Shown here: positions 45,057 to 52,860 of the stretch, piece after piece | How positions within the stretch are numbered: position 1 is the first letter of the stretch | Layout: the number at the start of each line of letters is the position of its first letter | Assembly: GCA_005524015.1 (NCBI GenBank) | Contig: SULG01000014.1 | Coordinates: forward strand, 1-56,887 | Length of the DNA: 56,887 nt | Source: Candidatus Jettenia ecosi | GTDB taxonomy: Bacteria; Planctomycetota; Brocadiia; Brocadiales; Brocadiaceae | Direction: 5' to 3' | Program-made: the position numbers and the translations under genes | The notes under the pieces: model-generated | Databases searched by the model: none | Told to the model about the DNA's origin: nothing | The model's input: the letters and a program-made list of their open reading frames with translations, nothing else

Positions 45057-48000
45057 TTAATCAACCAATCGTTGATAATAATCTCTATTGAGATCTTTAT
45101 ATTTTTCTGGTAACCCTTCTTTTAATGCATCCAAAATATCCTGCCGAAACTCTTTTGGTACTTTGTATGCTTCTTCCGAAGGTATTTCGACTTTTTCTGT
45201 AGAAGCGCCAAACTGGCCTTCTTCCATTCGGCCACGGAAAGGTCTTGGCATTGGCATAGGCAAACCGGCGCCCATCATTCCCTTCGAAATACGTTCCTTT
45301 GCCATCTCCATACCTTTCTTCGCCTCGGCAAGGCGGTATAGCGATTCTCTTTCATCAATAACAGAACCTTGCGCATCGTGTTTTTCTAACTTTTCCTTTG
45401 CCTGTCCCATAGATTTCGATGCCATATCAAGCTGTTTGTCTGCATTCTCATCCATAAATGGATTTTGCTGAGAAAGTTTATCCGCCTTTTCTCTAAGCTC
45501 TTCCGCCTCTTCCTGAAGTTCCTGCTGTTCCCTGGCATATTTTTCTAAGGTATTCTGGTCTTCTTCCGTCAAACCGGAAAGCTGCTGTTCTTCAAGTGTT
45601 TGTATCATAGATTCAAGGTCGTTAACGATTTGCTGGTTCAGGTTGGCAGCGTCGTTAACCTTTTGGGATACCTCAAGATCTTTCTTTGGTATATCCTCTT
45701 TCTGGGTGACTTTTTGCCTCAGGATATTTTGCGCACGATTATTCCACTGATTCAAATTTTGTGATAGTTCCTTTGCCAGATTTAATGATTCCTTTGCATC
45801 CCACCCCTTTAGCATCTCTTCTAAATGGGAAATTGTTTCATCTGTTTGCGGCAGTTCCCGGGACAGCGAAAGAAAATTCCTCAGCAACGGATCTTTGTTA
45901 ATTTCCCTATTCAGCTCGGCATTTTTTCCAAATAGTTCGGATAATTTTTCAGATTCCTCCTGGAATTGATCGATATCATCATCACTGCCAAATAGTTCGC
46001 TTAACCGGCTTGCCATCGCATCTCTCTCCTCTGATATACGCTTCAAGTCGCGATTTACCCGCAGATATTCCTGCAACAAGGTGTTTTTAGCCAGGATATC
46101 CCTGGTTTCCATGAGGTCTTTTTTAATCACGCCCAATCTCTTTTCCTGTTTTTCAAAAAATGAAGGAAAGGTCTCGTTCATCGATTCTGATGCGCGTTTC
46201 TGGATATCTTTCTTCAAGGTGTCAGTATTTTCCGTAAGCTCTCTTTCCTTACTTTCTAATTCGGATATTTTATCTGATAATTGACTCGTCTCCTTCAGCA
46301 TATCATTATAGGATGAATCTGCAAAATTTTGCGCAGAAGACTTCATCTGATTCATCATTTCCTGAATACTGGAAAGGAGTTTTTGCGCAGCTTGCAGGGC
46401 TGCATTCAGGTCTCCCTTATTGAACGCATCTTTCATGGCATCCATTTCTTTCATAAGATCGTTCTGCTCAATTTTTTTGAGGGCATCTGCATTAAAGAAT
46501 TCATCCATATGCTCCCCCTGCGCCATCTTCATAAGCTTCTCCATCATTTGCTGAATAGTTTCCTCAATTCGCTTCAGTTCTGACAATACCTTCTCATTGA
46601 GTTTTGCATCCTCTCCCTTACGTAAGGTATCGAGCAGTTTTTCAATATTGTTTTGAGATTGAATAAGATTCTTTCCCGTGTCTACAACATCCTCAAGCTT
46701 TTGCTTTTCTATCATCTCGTTCAAAAAGAGAATACCCTGTTCAACCTCCGCCACTTCTTCATCTTGGACTTTCTGCAATTCTTGCAATAAGGAAACAGGC
46801 ATTTGATTTTCGACTACTTCCCGTATTGACTGAAAAATAGCGGTCTGCTTTTTATCAGTAACATTCCGGAACTTATTTTTGAGGTTTTCGAGAGAATAAT
46901 ACACACTGTAATTTGCCATAGTATCGTCTTGCATACTCACTAAAATATCGGTAAACAACCCTATGATTTTCCTTGCCTGCTCCTGGATACCTTCCTGTAT
47001 CATCGCTAAATAATCTTTCGACGAGCACTTTTCATCATCGACCCTCTTTGTTAAATCATCGGATAACATATACAGCATTTCCTGCAATAATGCTTCCTGC
47101 AGTTGAATAAGTTCCTGATGCTTCTTTTTAGAACTATATATCTCTAAATAATATGTTTTGGAATTGCTAACTTTTGGGCCTGATATCGTATCATTATCTT
47201 TTACTTCCACATGGTATGCAATTTTATCGTCCGGCCGCAGACCCAGTTCGCTAAGCGACCATACGTAAGCCCCGCTATACTGATTTTGTTTCTTGCGAAA
47301 ACTGTTGAGTGTTTTTGACTTCCTTTCGTTTTCCTGCTCAAATACGAGGGCAATTTCATCTATACCGAAATCATCTTTAGCTGTGTACCTGATATCTACC
47401 GTATCTTTTTCATTAACTGTAATATCTTTTCCGGGAGAATTGACAGATACTTCAGGGTACTGATCTGAATCCAGTTGTATGGTATGAGAAGCTGTATCTT
47501 TAAAAATCCTGCCGGTTGAGTCAGTAGTCTCAAAAACATATGTCCCACTCTCAAATAATGATAAAGTACTTCTCATGGTTTTACCATTTTCTACCACCAG
47601 GGGAATTCTCGTTGAATCATTAACAACAATCCCTGCGGATACTACAGGCCGATCACTGGTTGCGCTAATCTGCACCTCACTCCCCTTTAACGCTTTGATT
47701 TCACCACTGGTGTTGTAAAGAGTTTTTGACTGCAATTCTGAGTACAGAGGATATCGATAAACTATTGTAATATCTCCAATAACGGGACCTGAATACGCAA
47801 CAAGTCCTTTATCTCTTCCATTGCCAAGGTAGCTAAAAAGAAGTGGTATATTTTTATTCAGGTATGAGCGGTTGAATACATACATCGTGCCGAAGGCAAG
47901 CGCAGAAACAATAAGAACTGCATAGCAAAATCGCAGGAAACCTTTACTAATCACACGGTTAATATCCAAAGACCTTAACTGATTTGCCGTGTTATCCACA

Positions 48001-48494
48001 AGCAGAGAGATCATCTGCCCGGAGTATTTCACCGCATCTTTCCGTGATGTATCCCTGGTCAATTGAATCGAACTTATGAGGGCATTATTTAAAGAAGGAT
48101 ACCTTTCTTCAATCAGAAGCGCAATTTTCTCTTTGCTGAATAAGGATAGTAAAGGAAGCAGCAGCGCCCTTAAAAAAACAAAGGATAGTATAAAAAGACT
48201 CCCCATATAAAAAATAAAAATCCCGTAGGGGAACCATAAAAGGGCATAGATACCGATTGCGCCTACCATGATGATAAACAGGCATGCAGAAAGCAGAAGA
48301 GCTGCTCCTCCGGATACTCTGCTTATCATAGCCTTTTTACAAACCGCCCGTAAAGATAATCTTATGGTGTTATAGCTATCCTGTGACTTAGTATCTCTGG
48401 AGCTGAGAAGGATAATAAAATCAACAAAATCCGTAAGGGTTTGTTTGTATTTTAGAAATAATTTTTTTATAAATTTGATTATACCCGAAGACAT
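45057..48494 (-). CDS. DUF4175-like membrane protein with long coiled coil
   Basis: A 1145-residue protein. Three hydrophobic segments in the first 220 residues (near 62-80, 85-115 and 187-207) anchor it; residues 220-440 form an extracytoplasmic beta-rich region (VNSPGKDITVNEKDTVDIRY resembles a bacterial Ig-like strand set); residues 450-1020 are predicted coiled coil with QN- and EK-rich heptads; the tail is glycine/methionine/proline-rich (GMMGAGLPMPMPRPFRGR) and ends in LNRDYYQRLVD. This layout fits the DUF4175 family, often seen near MoxR/vWA (aerotolerance-like) clusters in planctomycetes, although no such genes are in this window. Function unknown. Confidence 0.72.
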   Translation of the reverse strand: MSSGIIKFIKKLFLKYKQTLTDFVDFIILLSSRDTKSQDSYNTIRLSLRAVCKKAMISRVSGGAALLLSACLFIIMVGAIGIYALLWFPYGIFIFYMGSLFILSFVFLRALLLPLLSLFSKEKIALLIEERYPSLNNALISSIQLTRDTSRKDAVKYSGQMISLLVDNTANQLRSLDINRVISKGFLRFCYAVLIVSALAFGTMYVFNRSYLNKNIPLLFSYLGNGRDKGLVAYSGPVIGDITIVYRYPLYSELQSKTLYNTSGEIKALKGSEVQISATSDRPVVSAGIVVNDSTRIPLVVENGKTMRSTLSLFESGTYVFETTDSTGRIFKDTASHTIQLDSDQYPEVSVNSPGKDITVNEKDTVDIRYTAKDDFGIDEIALVFEQENERKSKTLNSFRKKQNQYSGAYVWSLSELGLRPDDKIAYHVEVKDNDTISGPKVSNSKTYYLEIYSSKKKHQELIQLQEALLQEMLYMLSDDLTKRVDDEKCSSKDYLAMIQEGIQEQARKIIGLFTDILVSMQDDTMANYSVYYSLENLKNKFRNVTDKKQTAIFQSIREVVENQMPVSLLQELQKVQDEEVAEVEQGILFLNEMIEKQKLEDVVDTGKNLIQSQNNIEKLLDTLRKGEDAKLNEKVLSELKRIEETIQQMMEKLMKMAQGEHMDEFFNADALKKIEQNDLMKEMDAMKDAFNKGDLNAALQAAQKLLSSIQEMMNQMKSSAQNFADSSYNDMLKETSQLSDKISELESKERELTENTDTLKKDIQKRASESMNETFPSFFEKQEKRLGVIKKDLMETRDILAKNTLLQEYLRVNRDLKRISEERDAMASRLSELFGSDDDIDQFQEESEKLSELFGKNAELNREINKDPLLRNFLSLSRELPQTDETISHLEEMLKGWDAKESLNLAKELSQNLNQWNNRAQNILRQKVTQKEDIPKKDLEVSQKVNDAANLNQQIVNDLESMIQTLEEQQLSGLTEEDQNTLEKYAREQQELQEEAEELREKADKLSQQNPFMDENADKQLDMASKSMGQAKEKLEKHDAQGSVIDERESLYRLAEAKKGMEMAKERISKGMMGAGLPMPMPRPFRGRMEEGQFGASTEKVEIPSEEAYKVPKEFRQDILDALKEGLPEKYKDLNRDYYQRLVD

Positions 48495-48634
48495 GATATT
48501 ACCCCCTTTTCATACAAATTTAAGGTTATGCCTTGAGTGTGCATTTGTCAAACAAAATTTTCTTATTTTCATAGCACGGATTTAAAACACGGGGTGACCT
48601 TCACCCCATATGCATCAAGCTAAAATATGTAAAT

Positions 48635-49125
48635 GGCGAAGAATAGCAAACCACACGTAATCCCCCTTGATCCCCCTTTAAAAAAGGAGGAAATTCCTCG
48701 TTCTCCCACTTTTCTAGCTTATCATTACCCACATCTTTCTCTTTCGTACACCCCATATTCCATAAGAAGTATGCGATAGTGGGCAGATATTCTCGTTCCA
48801 ACGCTCTGCGTCATATTTCACGAATCGGTCTATTTTTCAGATGGTATAATGGCTGTAATCATGAGAATGTCCTTATCAGCCTCTTATAGTTAAACATCCG
48901 GGACAAGACGCGGAGCGCCCCTGGCACGTTCCAACGCAAAGCGTTGGAACGAGAAGAACGGTGAAGAATAACAAACCACCCGTAATCCCCCTTAGTCCCC
49001 CTTTAAAAAAGGGAGAAATGGTGAATGTTTTAAAAAAGGGGAAAACCCCTCGTTCCCCCTTTTCTAAACGTATCCTTCTTTCCCCCCCTTTTTTAAAGGG
49101 GGGTTAGGAGGGATTAGAATGATAG
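48635..49125. repeat. Direct and inverted repeats in the 706-bp gap 48495-49200
   Basis: A segment GAATAGCAAACCACACGTAA plus CCCCCTTGATCCCCCTTTAAAA at 48643-48690 recurs at 48966-49015, and a third CCCCCCTTTTTTAAAGGGGG palindrome lies at 49084-49104. Between them is a perfect palindrome CGTTCCAACGC-AAA-GCGTTGGAACG near 48928. I see no gene; short frames here are only repeat sequence. Confidence 0.65.
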
Positions 49126-49200
49126 CTTCCATCTGAAGTTTTAAATCGGTAACCTGAATCGCACTGAAGTGCAGAGGAGAAGGGATGTATGCAGGGTTTA

Positions 49201-49524
49201 CTAGCTGATCCCGGTTTCTTGTACTACCCAATCAAGATAATTCTTTGAGCCGTGACTAAGAGGTATAGCGATAATTTCTGGAACTTCGTAGCTGTGCAGT
49301 TGTCTGATACGTTTCTCTACGATATCAAATTTGTCGCCTTTTGTTTTCAATATCATTAACACTTCATGCTCAGCACACAACTTACCTTGCCACTTAAAAA
49401 TAGATTCAACCGACTGAACAATATTACAACAAGCAACGTGGCCTTCTTCTACAAGGATGTTGCCAATCCTTCTCGCCTCTTCCAGTGATTTTGCTGTCGA
49501 AAGAATTATAATGACTTTTGACAT
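49201..49524 (-). CDS. cutA: CutA1-like divalent-cation tolerance protein
   Basis: A 107-residue protein matching CutA1: VIIILSTAKSLEEARRIGNI, EGHVACCNIVQSVESIFKW, then EVLMILKTKGDKFDIV and HSYEVPEIIAIPL. CutA1 forms very stable trimers and is named for copper tolerance in E. coli, though its general role is unsettled. I start it at ATG 49524 (MSKVIII), the usual N-terminus; the frame runs 87 codons further upstream, but that part passes through a family A repeat and is not protein-like. Confidence 0.9.
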   Translation of the reverse strand: MSKVIIILSTAKSLEEARRIGNILVEEGHVACCNIVQSVESIFKWQGKLCAEHEVLMILKTKGDKFDIVEKRIRQLHSYEVPEIIAIPLSHGSKNYLDWVVQETGIS

Positions 49525-49586
49525 ACCGTTCCAAGTTACCTCAACATTACCATAATTACTCAAAATAATGCAGGGTCGACATGTAT

Positions 49587-49680
49587 CGATGTAGGGCAAG
49601 GCTTTAGCCTTGCTTCCCCGCCAGAATATATGCGCCGGGATAGCAAACCTAAAGGTTTGCCCTACAGAATTGAAATTCAT
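49587..49680 (+). repeat. Dispersed repeat, family A, complete copy
   Basis: GATGTAGGGCAAGGCTTTAG CCTTGC, then the spacer with AGAATATATGCGCCGGGATAG, then AAACCTAAAGGTTTGCCCTA and CAGAATTGAAATTCAT. The second hairpin shows paired changes relative to other copies (AAACCTAAAGGTTT here, AACCCTAAAGGGTT at 44906), so base pairing is being preserved. Confidence 0.75.
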
Positions 49681-49782
49681 CAGGGCGAACACAAGGTTCT
49701 CCCCTACCATATTATAGTGATCAACGACTGAAACCGAACAGGAAGAGAGATCATGGTTATGGTATAAGGTATCTTTCTTTCT

Positions 49783-49938
49783 CAATCCCGAAGGGATGTC
49801 ATGATTATAGCAGAAACGGAAAAAAGGTTTTCAACCCCGAAGGGGTGACATGAGAAACCTGCGTTCCGGTGTCATCCCTTCGGGATTTGATTTCATGGTA
49901 ATTGCTTATCTATAACCATGTCACCCCTTCGGGGGTAT
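49783..49938. repeat. Four-hairpin repeat unit, family C, copy 1
   Basis: Four short palindromes in about 155 bp: ATCCCGAAGGGAT, ACCCCGAAGGGGT, ATCCCTTCGGGAT, ACCCCTTCGGGGGT. The first two point one way (followed by GTCATGATTATAG or GACATG), the last two the other (preceded by the complements). Similar units lie at 55621-55780 and 56030-56242. Not coding. Confidence 0.75.
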
Positions 49939-50006
49939 TTATTCGTAGGTTTTCATGGTGTTCTGAGATACGCGGTATGTTCGGTTTCATCCATGGAGTA
50001 CTATAA

Positions 50007-50432
50007 TTACGCATTACCTCTGCTCAGTTCTCTCTCGACCGTCTGTTTATCGCACATACCGCCATGTCTTTTTAAACAAGATTCTATCTCTCTTCCCCCC
50101 TCTTCATCACGTGTCACATACACTAACGTACACCGGCATCCATGAGCGCTTTTGCAACCTGCATGCGGGGGTTTTATTGTATGTAGCATCTTATGATTGG
50201 GCAGCAGGTATTTCCCGTCTAATGTCATACACACATCGCAGGCGCCACCGTCTTTAACCGCTAAATAGAAGACATAGGCAATTTCTTTCATCTGTATATC
50301 AGCAACCTTTGCCTCTTTATATGTTCTTCTGCGATCATGATGGATAGTTCTCGTTGTCCTGCCTTTTAAGCTATTTTTTATGAGATAATATATGACACAG
50401 ACAATGATAAAAAAAATAATAAAACGCGTCAT
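50007..50432 (-). CDS. Small membrane-anchored cysteine-rich protein
   Basis: A 141-residue protein with one N-terminal membrane helix (FIIFFIIVCVIYYLI), a basic stretch, and a domain with ACDVCMTLDGKYLLPNH and KPPHAGCKSAHGCRCTLVYV. The spacing C-x2-C, then P-x-H-x2-C..CRC resembles the metal-binding end of phage Mu F-like/minor-head proteins, but there is no phage context, so this may be a reused zinc-binding module. It follows two other small genes on the same strand (3 bp gap). Function unknown. Confidence 0.6.
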   Translation of the reverse strand: MTRFIIFFIIVCVIYYLIKNSLKGRTTRTIHHDRRRTYKEAKVADIQMKEIAYVFYLAVKDGGACDVCMTLDGKYLLPNHKMLHTIKPPHAGCKSAHGCRCTLVYVTRDEEGGREIESCLKRHGGMCDKQTVERELSRGNA

Positions 50433-50435
50433 GTA

Positions 50436-50666
50436 TTATACAGTGCCTTTAGGATTTCTTAACATAAACAAAAACAATCCGCCCACTACCAGTACCGTTT
50501 GCGTTAAGATAATACTTCTAATCCATATCGCAAAACATTTCCATACCAGCTCAATTCCTTGTATCTGTTCAAACGCATGCGAAACGCGCCGAAAGGTATA
50601 AATAGCGATGATAAAGACAAGGGCTGCCATACTCATGATGATAACCGTCTTCAATTTTTGTCTCAT
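50436..50666 (-). CDS. Small two-helix membrane protein
   Basis: About 76 residues with two hydrophobic helices (VIIMSMAALVFIIAIYTF and IILTQTVLVVGGLFLFML). ATG 50666 is chosen because the frame upstream overlaps the end of the TPR lipoprotein gene. It lies 13 bp after that gene and 3 bp before the cysteine-rich gene, so the three are probably one operon. No family recognised. Confidence 0.55.
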   Translation of the reverse strand: MRQKLKTVIIMSMAALVFIIAIYTFRRVSHAFEQIQGIELVWKCFAIWIRSIILTQTVLVVGGLFLFMLRNPKGTV

Positions 50667-50679
50667 GGTTATTGATCTC

Positions 50680-51969
50680 TCAACTATCATGTTTATCAAA
50701 GGTAACAATTACCTTTTCAGATTCCTTTTTTTTCCTTACTAGTTCTAAATCACCTTCTCTTTGCTTATTCGAATTTGCATCCATGGCCCTTTTATACTCA
50801 AAAACCGCTTCATCCAGCATACCTTTCTGTTCATAAACATATGCCAAATTATAATGGGCATCTTTATTTTCAGAATCGGTAACCGTTTTCCTGAATTCAT
50901 CGATAGCGTCATCTACCATATTTTTACTCGCATATGCCAATCCCAGATTAAAATGAGTTTTTGCCGATGCAGGGTTTAAGCCCGACAGTTTCTTCCATGT
51001 AGAAATCGCATCATCATAGAGACCTTGCTGGAAATAGAGTGCGCCTAGTTTATTGTATGCCTCCGGGAAATCCGGATTGGATACAATTGCTTTATTGTAC
51101 AGAACCGTGGCCTTATCGAACAGACCTTTATCGGCACAAACCTCACCGAACTTATAAAGAGCATGGGTGTTATTTGGATTGGTCTTTACGATAGTTTCAT
51201 ATTCCGAAATTGCCTCATCACAGAACCCCTTCCCATGATATGCCTCAGCAAGACCAACCCGGACTGAAATGTTGGAAGGATCTTTTGCAAGAACTTCCTT
51301 ATATACCTGTATAGCCTCGTCCAGCATTCCTTTCATCGCATACGTATGACCAAGATAGCTCGGAGCCATCATATCATTGGGGTTTTCATGAATGACTTTT
51401 TTAAAAGACGTTATGGCCTCATCCAGAAATCCTCTGGTATATTGGCCATATGCAGAAACATTTCCCGCAGAAATTTCTTTGCTCGCTATTTGGTATGCCT
51501 GGGTCTTTTCATATATTCTTTTCTCTTCGCTGGCTAACTCCAAATTCCTCTTCGCTTCCATATCTGTAGGATTTATCTTTATCGCCACAGTATGTTCCGC
51601 TATTGCCTCATCGAACATATTCTTATTCCTGTATGCGAACCCCAGATTATCATGCGCCTTTGAATACTCGGGATTGCACCTGATTGCCAGCTTAAATTCC
51701 GCAATCGCCTCATCAAACATCTTCTTCCTGCAATACGCCACACCTAAATTGTTATGCGCTTCTGCAAAATCCGGTTTAACCACAAGAGACCTTTGGAATT
51801 GAACAATTGCCTCATCGATCATATCCTTATTCACATAACTTGCGCCGAAATTATTAAACTCCATCGCTAATTGATATTTGTCACCTTCGCTGACATGATT
51901 TTTTTTATCCGCTGAGGCACAACCAAGGAAGCTCAGAAAAATACAGATACTTACGAACGTTCTTTTCAT
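50680..51969 (-). CDS. TPR-repeat lipoprotein
   Basis: A 429-residue protein with lipobox LGC (SFLGCASADKKN, cysteine about 16) and roughly ten TPR units, each with the A-x-x-x-L-G-x-x-Y..G/K-x-x-D-E-A-I pattern, for example AEAHNNLGVAYCRKKMFDEA and AHYNLAYVYEQKGMLDEAVF. It is anchored to a membrane and likely a docking platform for other proteins. Start placed at ATG 51969 (MKRTFVSIC); the frame extends 30 codons further upstream without a signal sequence. First gene of a small operon with two membrane proteins. Partner unknown. Confidence 0.82.
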   Translation of the reverse strand: MKRTFVSICIFLSFLGCASADKKNHVSEGDKYQLAMEFNNFGASYVNKDMIDEAIVQFQRSLVVKPDFAEAHNNLGVAYCRKKMFDEAIAEFKLAIRCNPEYSKAHDNLGFAYRNKNMFDEAIAEHTVAIKINPTDMEAKRNLELASEEKRIYEKTQAYQIASKEISAGNVSAYGQYTRGFLDEAITSFKKVIHENPNDMMAPSYLGHTYAMKGMLDEAIQVYKEVLAKDPSNISVRVGLAEAYHGKGFCDEAISEYETIVKTNPNNTHALYKFGEVCADKGLFDKATVLYNKAIVSNPDFPEAYNKLGALYFQQGLYDDAISTWKKLSGLNPASAKTHFNLGLAYASKNMVDDAIDEFRKTVTDSENKDAHYNLAYVYEQKGMLDEAVFEYKRAMDANSNKQREGDLELVRKKKESEKVIVTFDKHDS

Positions 51970-52159
51970 GTATAGGTATCCTTTCACATTAACCATTTTG
52001 AAAATTATTCCCTGGCTATAATCACAAAAACTTCTTTTTATGGTATTCAACTGTATCATGATATTTTATTTAAGAAAAATGAAAAACTGTGTATCTTAAA
52101 GATTATGTATCTCTACAAATATGCATTATTACTTTATAGAGAATCCGCAGCAAAGTCAA

Positions 52160-52252
52160 TGATAAAACCCCTGTTATTGAAATACCTATAGGGGTAAGGT
52201 TTTGTATATCGTATTTTTCTATAAACATTTCACCCCTATGGGGTTATTTTTC
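52160..52252. repeat. Family C-like palindromes before kaiB
   Basis: ACCCCTGTTATTGAAATACC-TATAGGGGTAAGG and CACCCCTATGGGGTTA are half-decayed members of the C family. The rest of the gap 51970-52447 is AT-rich with no gene; a promoter for kaiB-like/kinase should lie here but I cannot choose one. Confidence 0.45.
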
Positions 52253-52512
52253 AAAAAACTAAAGTGTTACATAATTTTTATAGAGACACAAGATTTAAAA
52301 AATTTTCCATAGCACAACACTACAGATATATTGTATAATTACCAGGTATTGTACCCGCGTAGCACAAACAAGATTAGCTTCCTGCGTTTTCTGGACATCC
52401 TATAGTTTTTGAACAAACACTTGATCTTGTTATTGAAAGGAAAACACATGGCAGACCGGAATTCAGAAAAGGCCATAAAAGACCTTGAAAAAATCCTTTA
52501 GGAATCTTTGAT

Positions 52513-52842
52513 TTGAGTAACCACTTCTTCCTCAGGCTTTACGTGACAGGCTTATCAAAGAAATCATTAAAGGCCATAATGAACATAAAAAGTCTCTGTG
52601 AAAAATATCTGGAAGGACGTTACAAGCTAGAGGTTATAGACATTTACCAGCAACTTGAATTTTCAATGGATGAACACGTGATAGTAGCTCCCACACTTAT
52701 AAAAAAACTACCACTTCCTTTGAAAAAATTAATTGGAGATATGTCGGATACGGACCGGATACTCACCGCACTTGATATAAAACCGCTGAAAGAAAAAGAG
52801 TACGATAGAGAGGAAGGAAGGAAGGAAGGAAGGAAGGAATAA
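52513..52842 (+). CDS. kaiB: KaiB-like thioredoxin-fold protein
   Basis: The 109-residue frame contains a whole KaiB core: FLRLYVTGLSKKSLKAI, GRYKLEVIDIYQQLEFSM, VAPTLIKKLPLPLKKLIGD and DTDRILTALDIKPL. KaiB is the fold-switching member of the circadian KaiABC clock; homologues in bacteria without KaiC act in other signalling roles. A longer N-terminus is likely: ATG 52448 (good AAGGA site) reads MADRNSEKAIKDLEK and would join this frame if the A6 tract at 52488-52493 had seven A, giving NPLGIFDLSNHFFLRLY. As written, the core can only start at the TTG 52513 (AGGA 9 bp upstream). The C-terminal tail is encoded by an AGGA microsatellite. Directly upstream of, and in frame with, a histidine kinase. 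Confidence 0.85.
   Translation: MSNHFFLRLYVTGLSKKSLKAIMNIKSLCEKYLEGRYKLEVIDIYQQLEFSMDEHVIVAPTLIKKLPLPLKKLIGDMSDTDRILTALDIKPLKEKEYDREEGRKEGRKE
52811..52838 (+). repeat. (AGGA)7 tetranucleotide microsatellite at the kaiB-kinase junction
   Basis: Seven perfect AGGA units encode the REEGRKEGRKE tail of the KaiB-like protein and end 22 bp before the kinase ATG. As tetranucleotides they change reading frame with each unit gained or lost. With six units the KaiB frame would end at the TGA of ATGATGA, overlapping the kinase start; with eight it would end at TGA 52854. The repeat also resembles a chain of ribosome-binding sites. Confidence 0.85.
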
Positions 52843-52860
52843 AAGTAAAAGGTTGAAAGA

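Noticed and set aside
48601-48801. A 66-codon frame on the minus strand
   Set aside because: It is largely the CCCCCTT repeat in translation, without a ribosome-binding site.
49525-49785. An 87-residue N-terminal extension of CutA
   Set aside because: The extension is a translation of a family A repeat; the conserved CutA sequence begins at ATG 49524.
51392-51802. A 136-codon frame opposite the TPR lipoprotein
   Set aside because: It is a shadow of the regular TPR codon pattern on the other strand, with no start signals.
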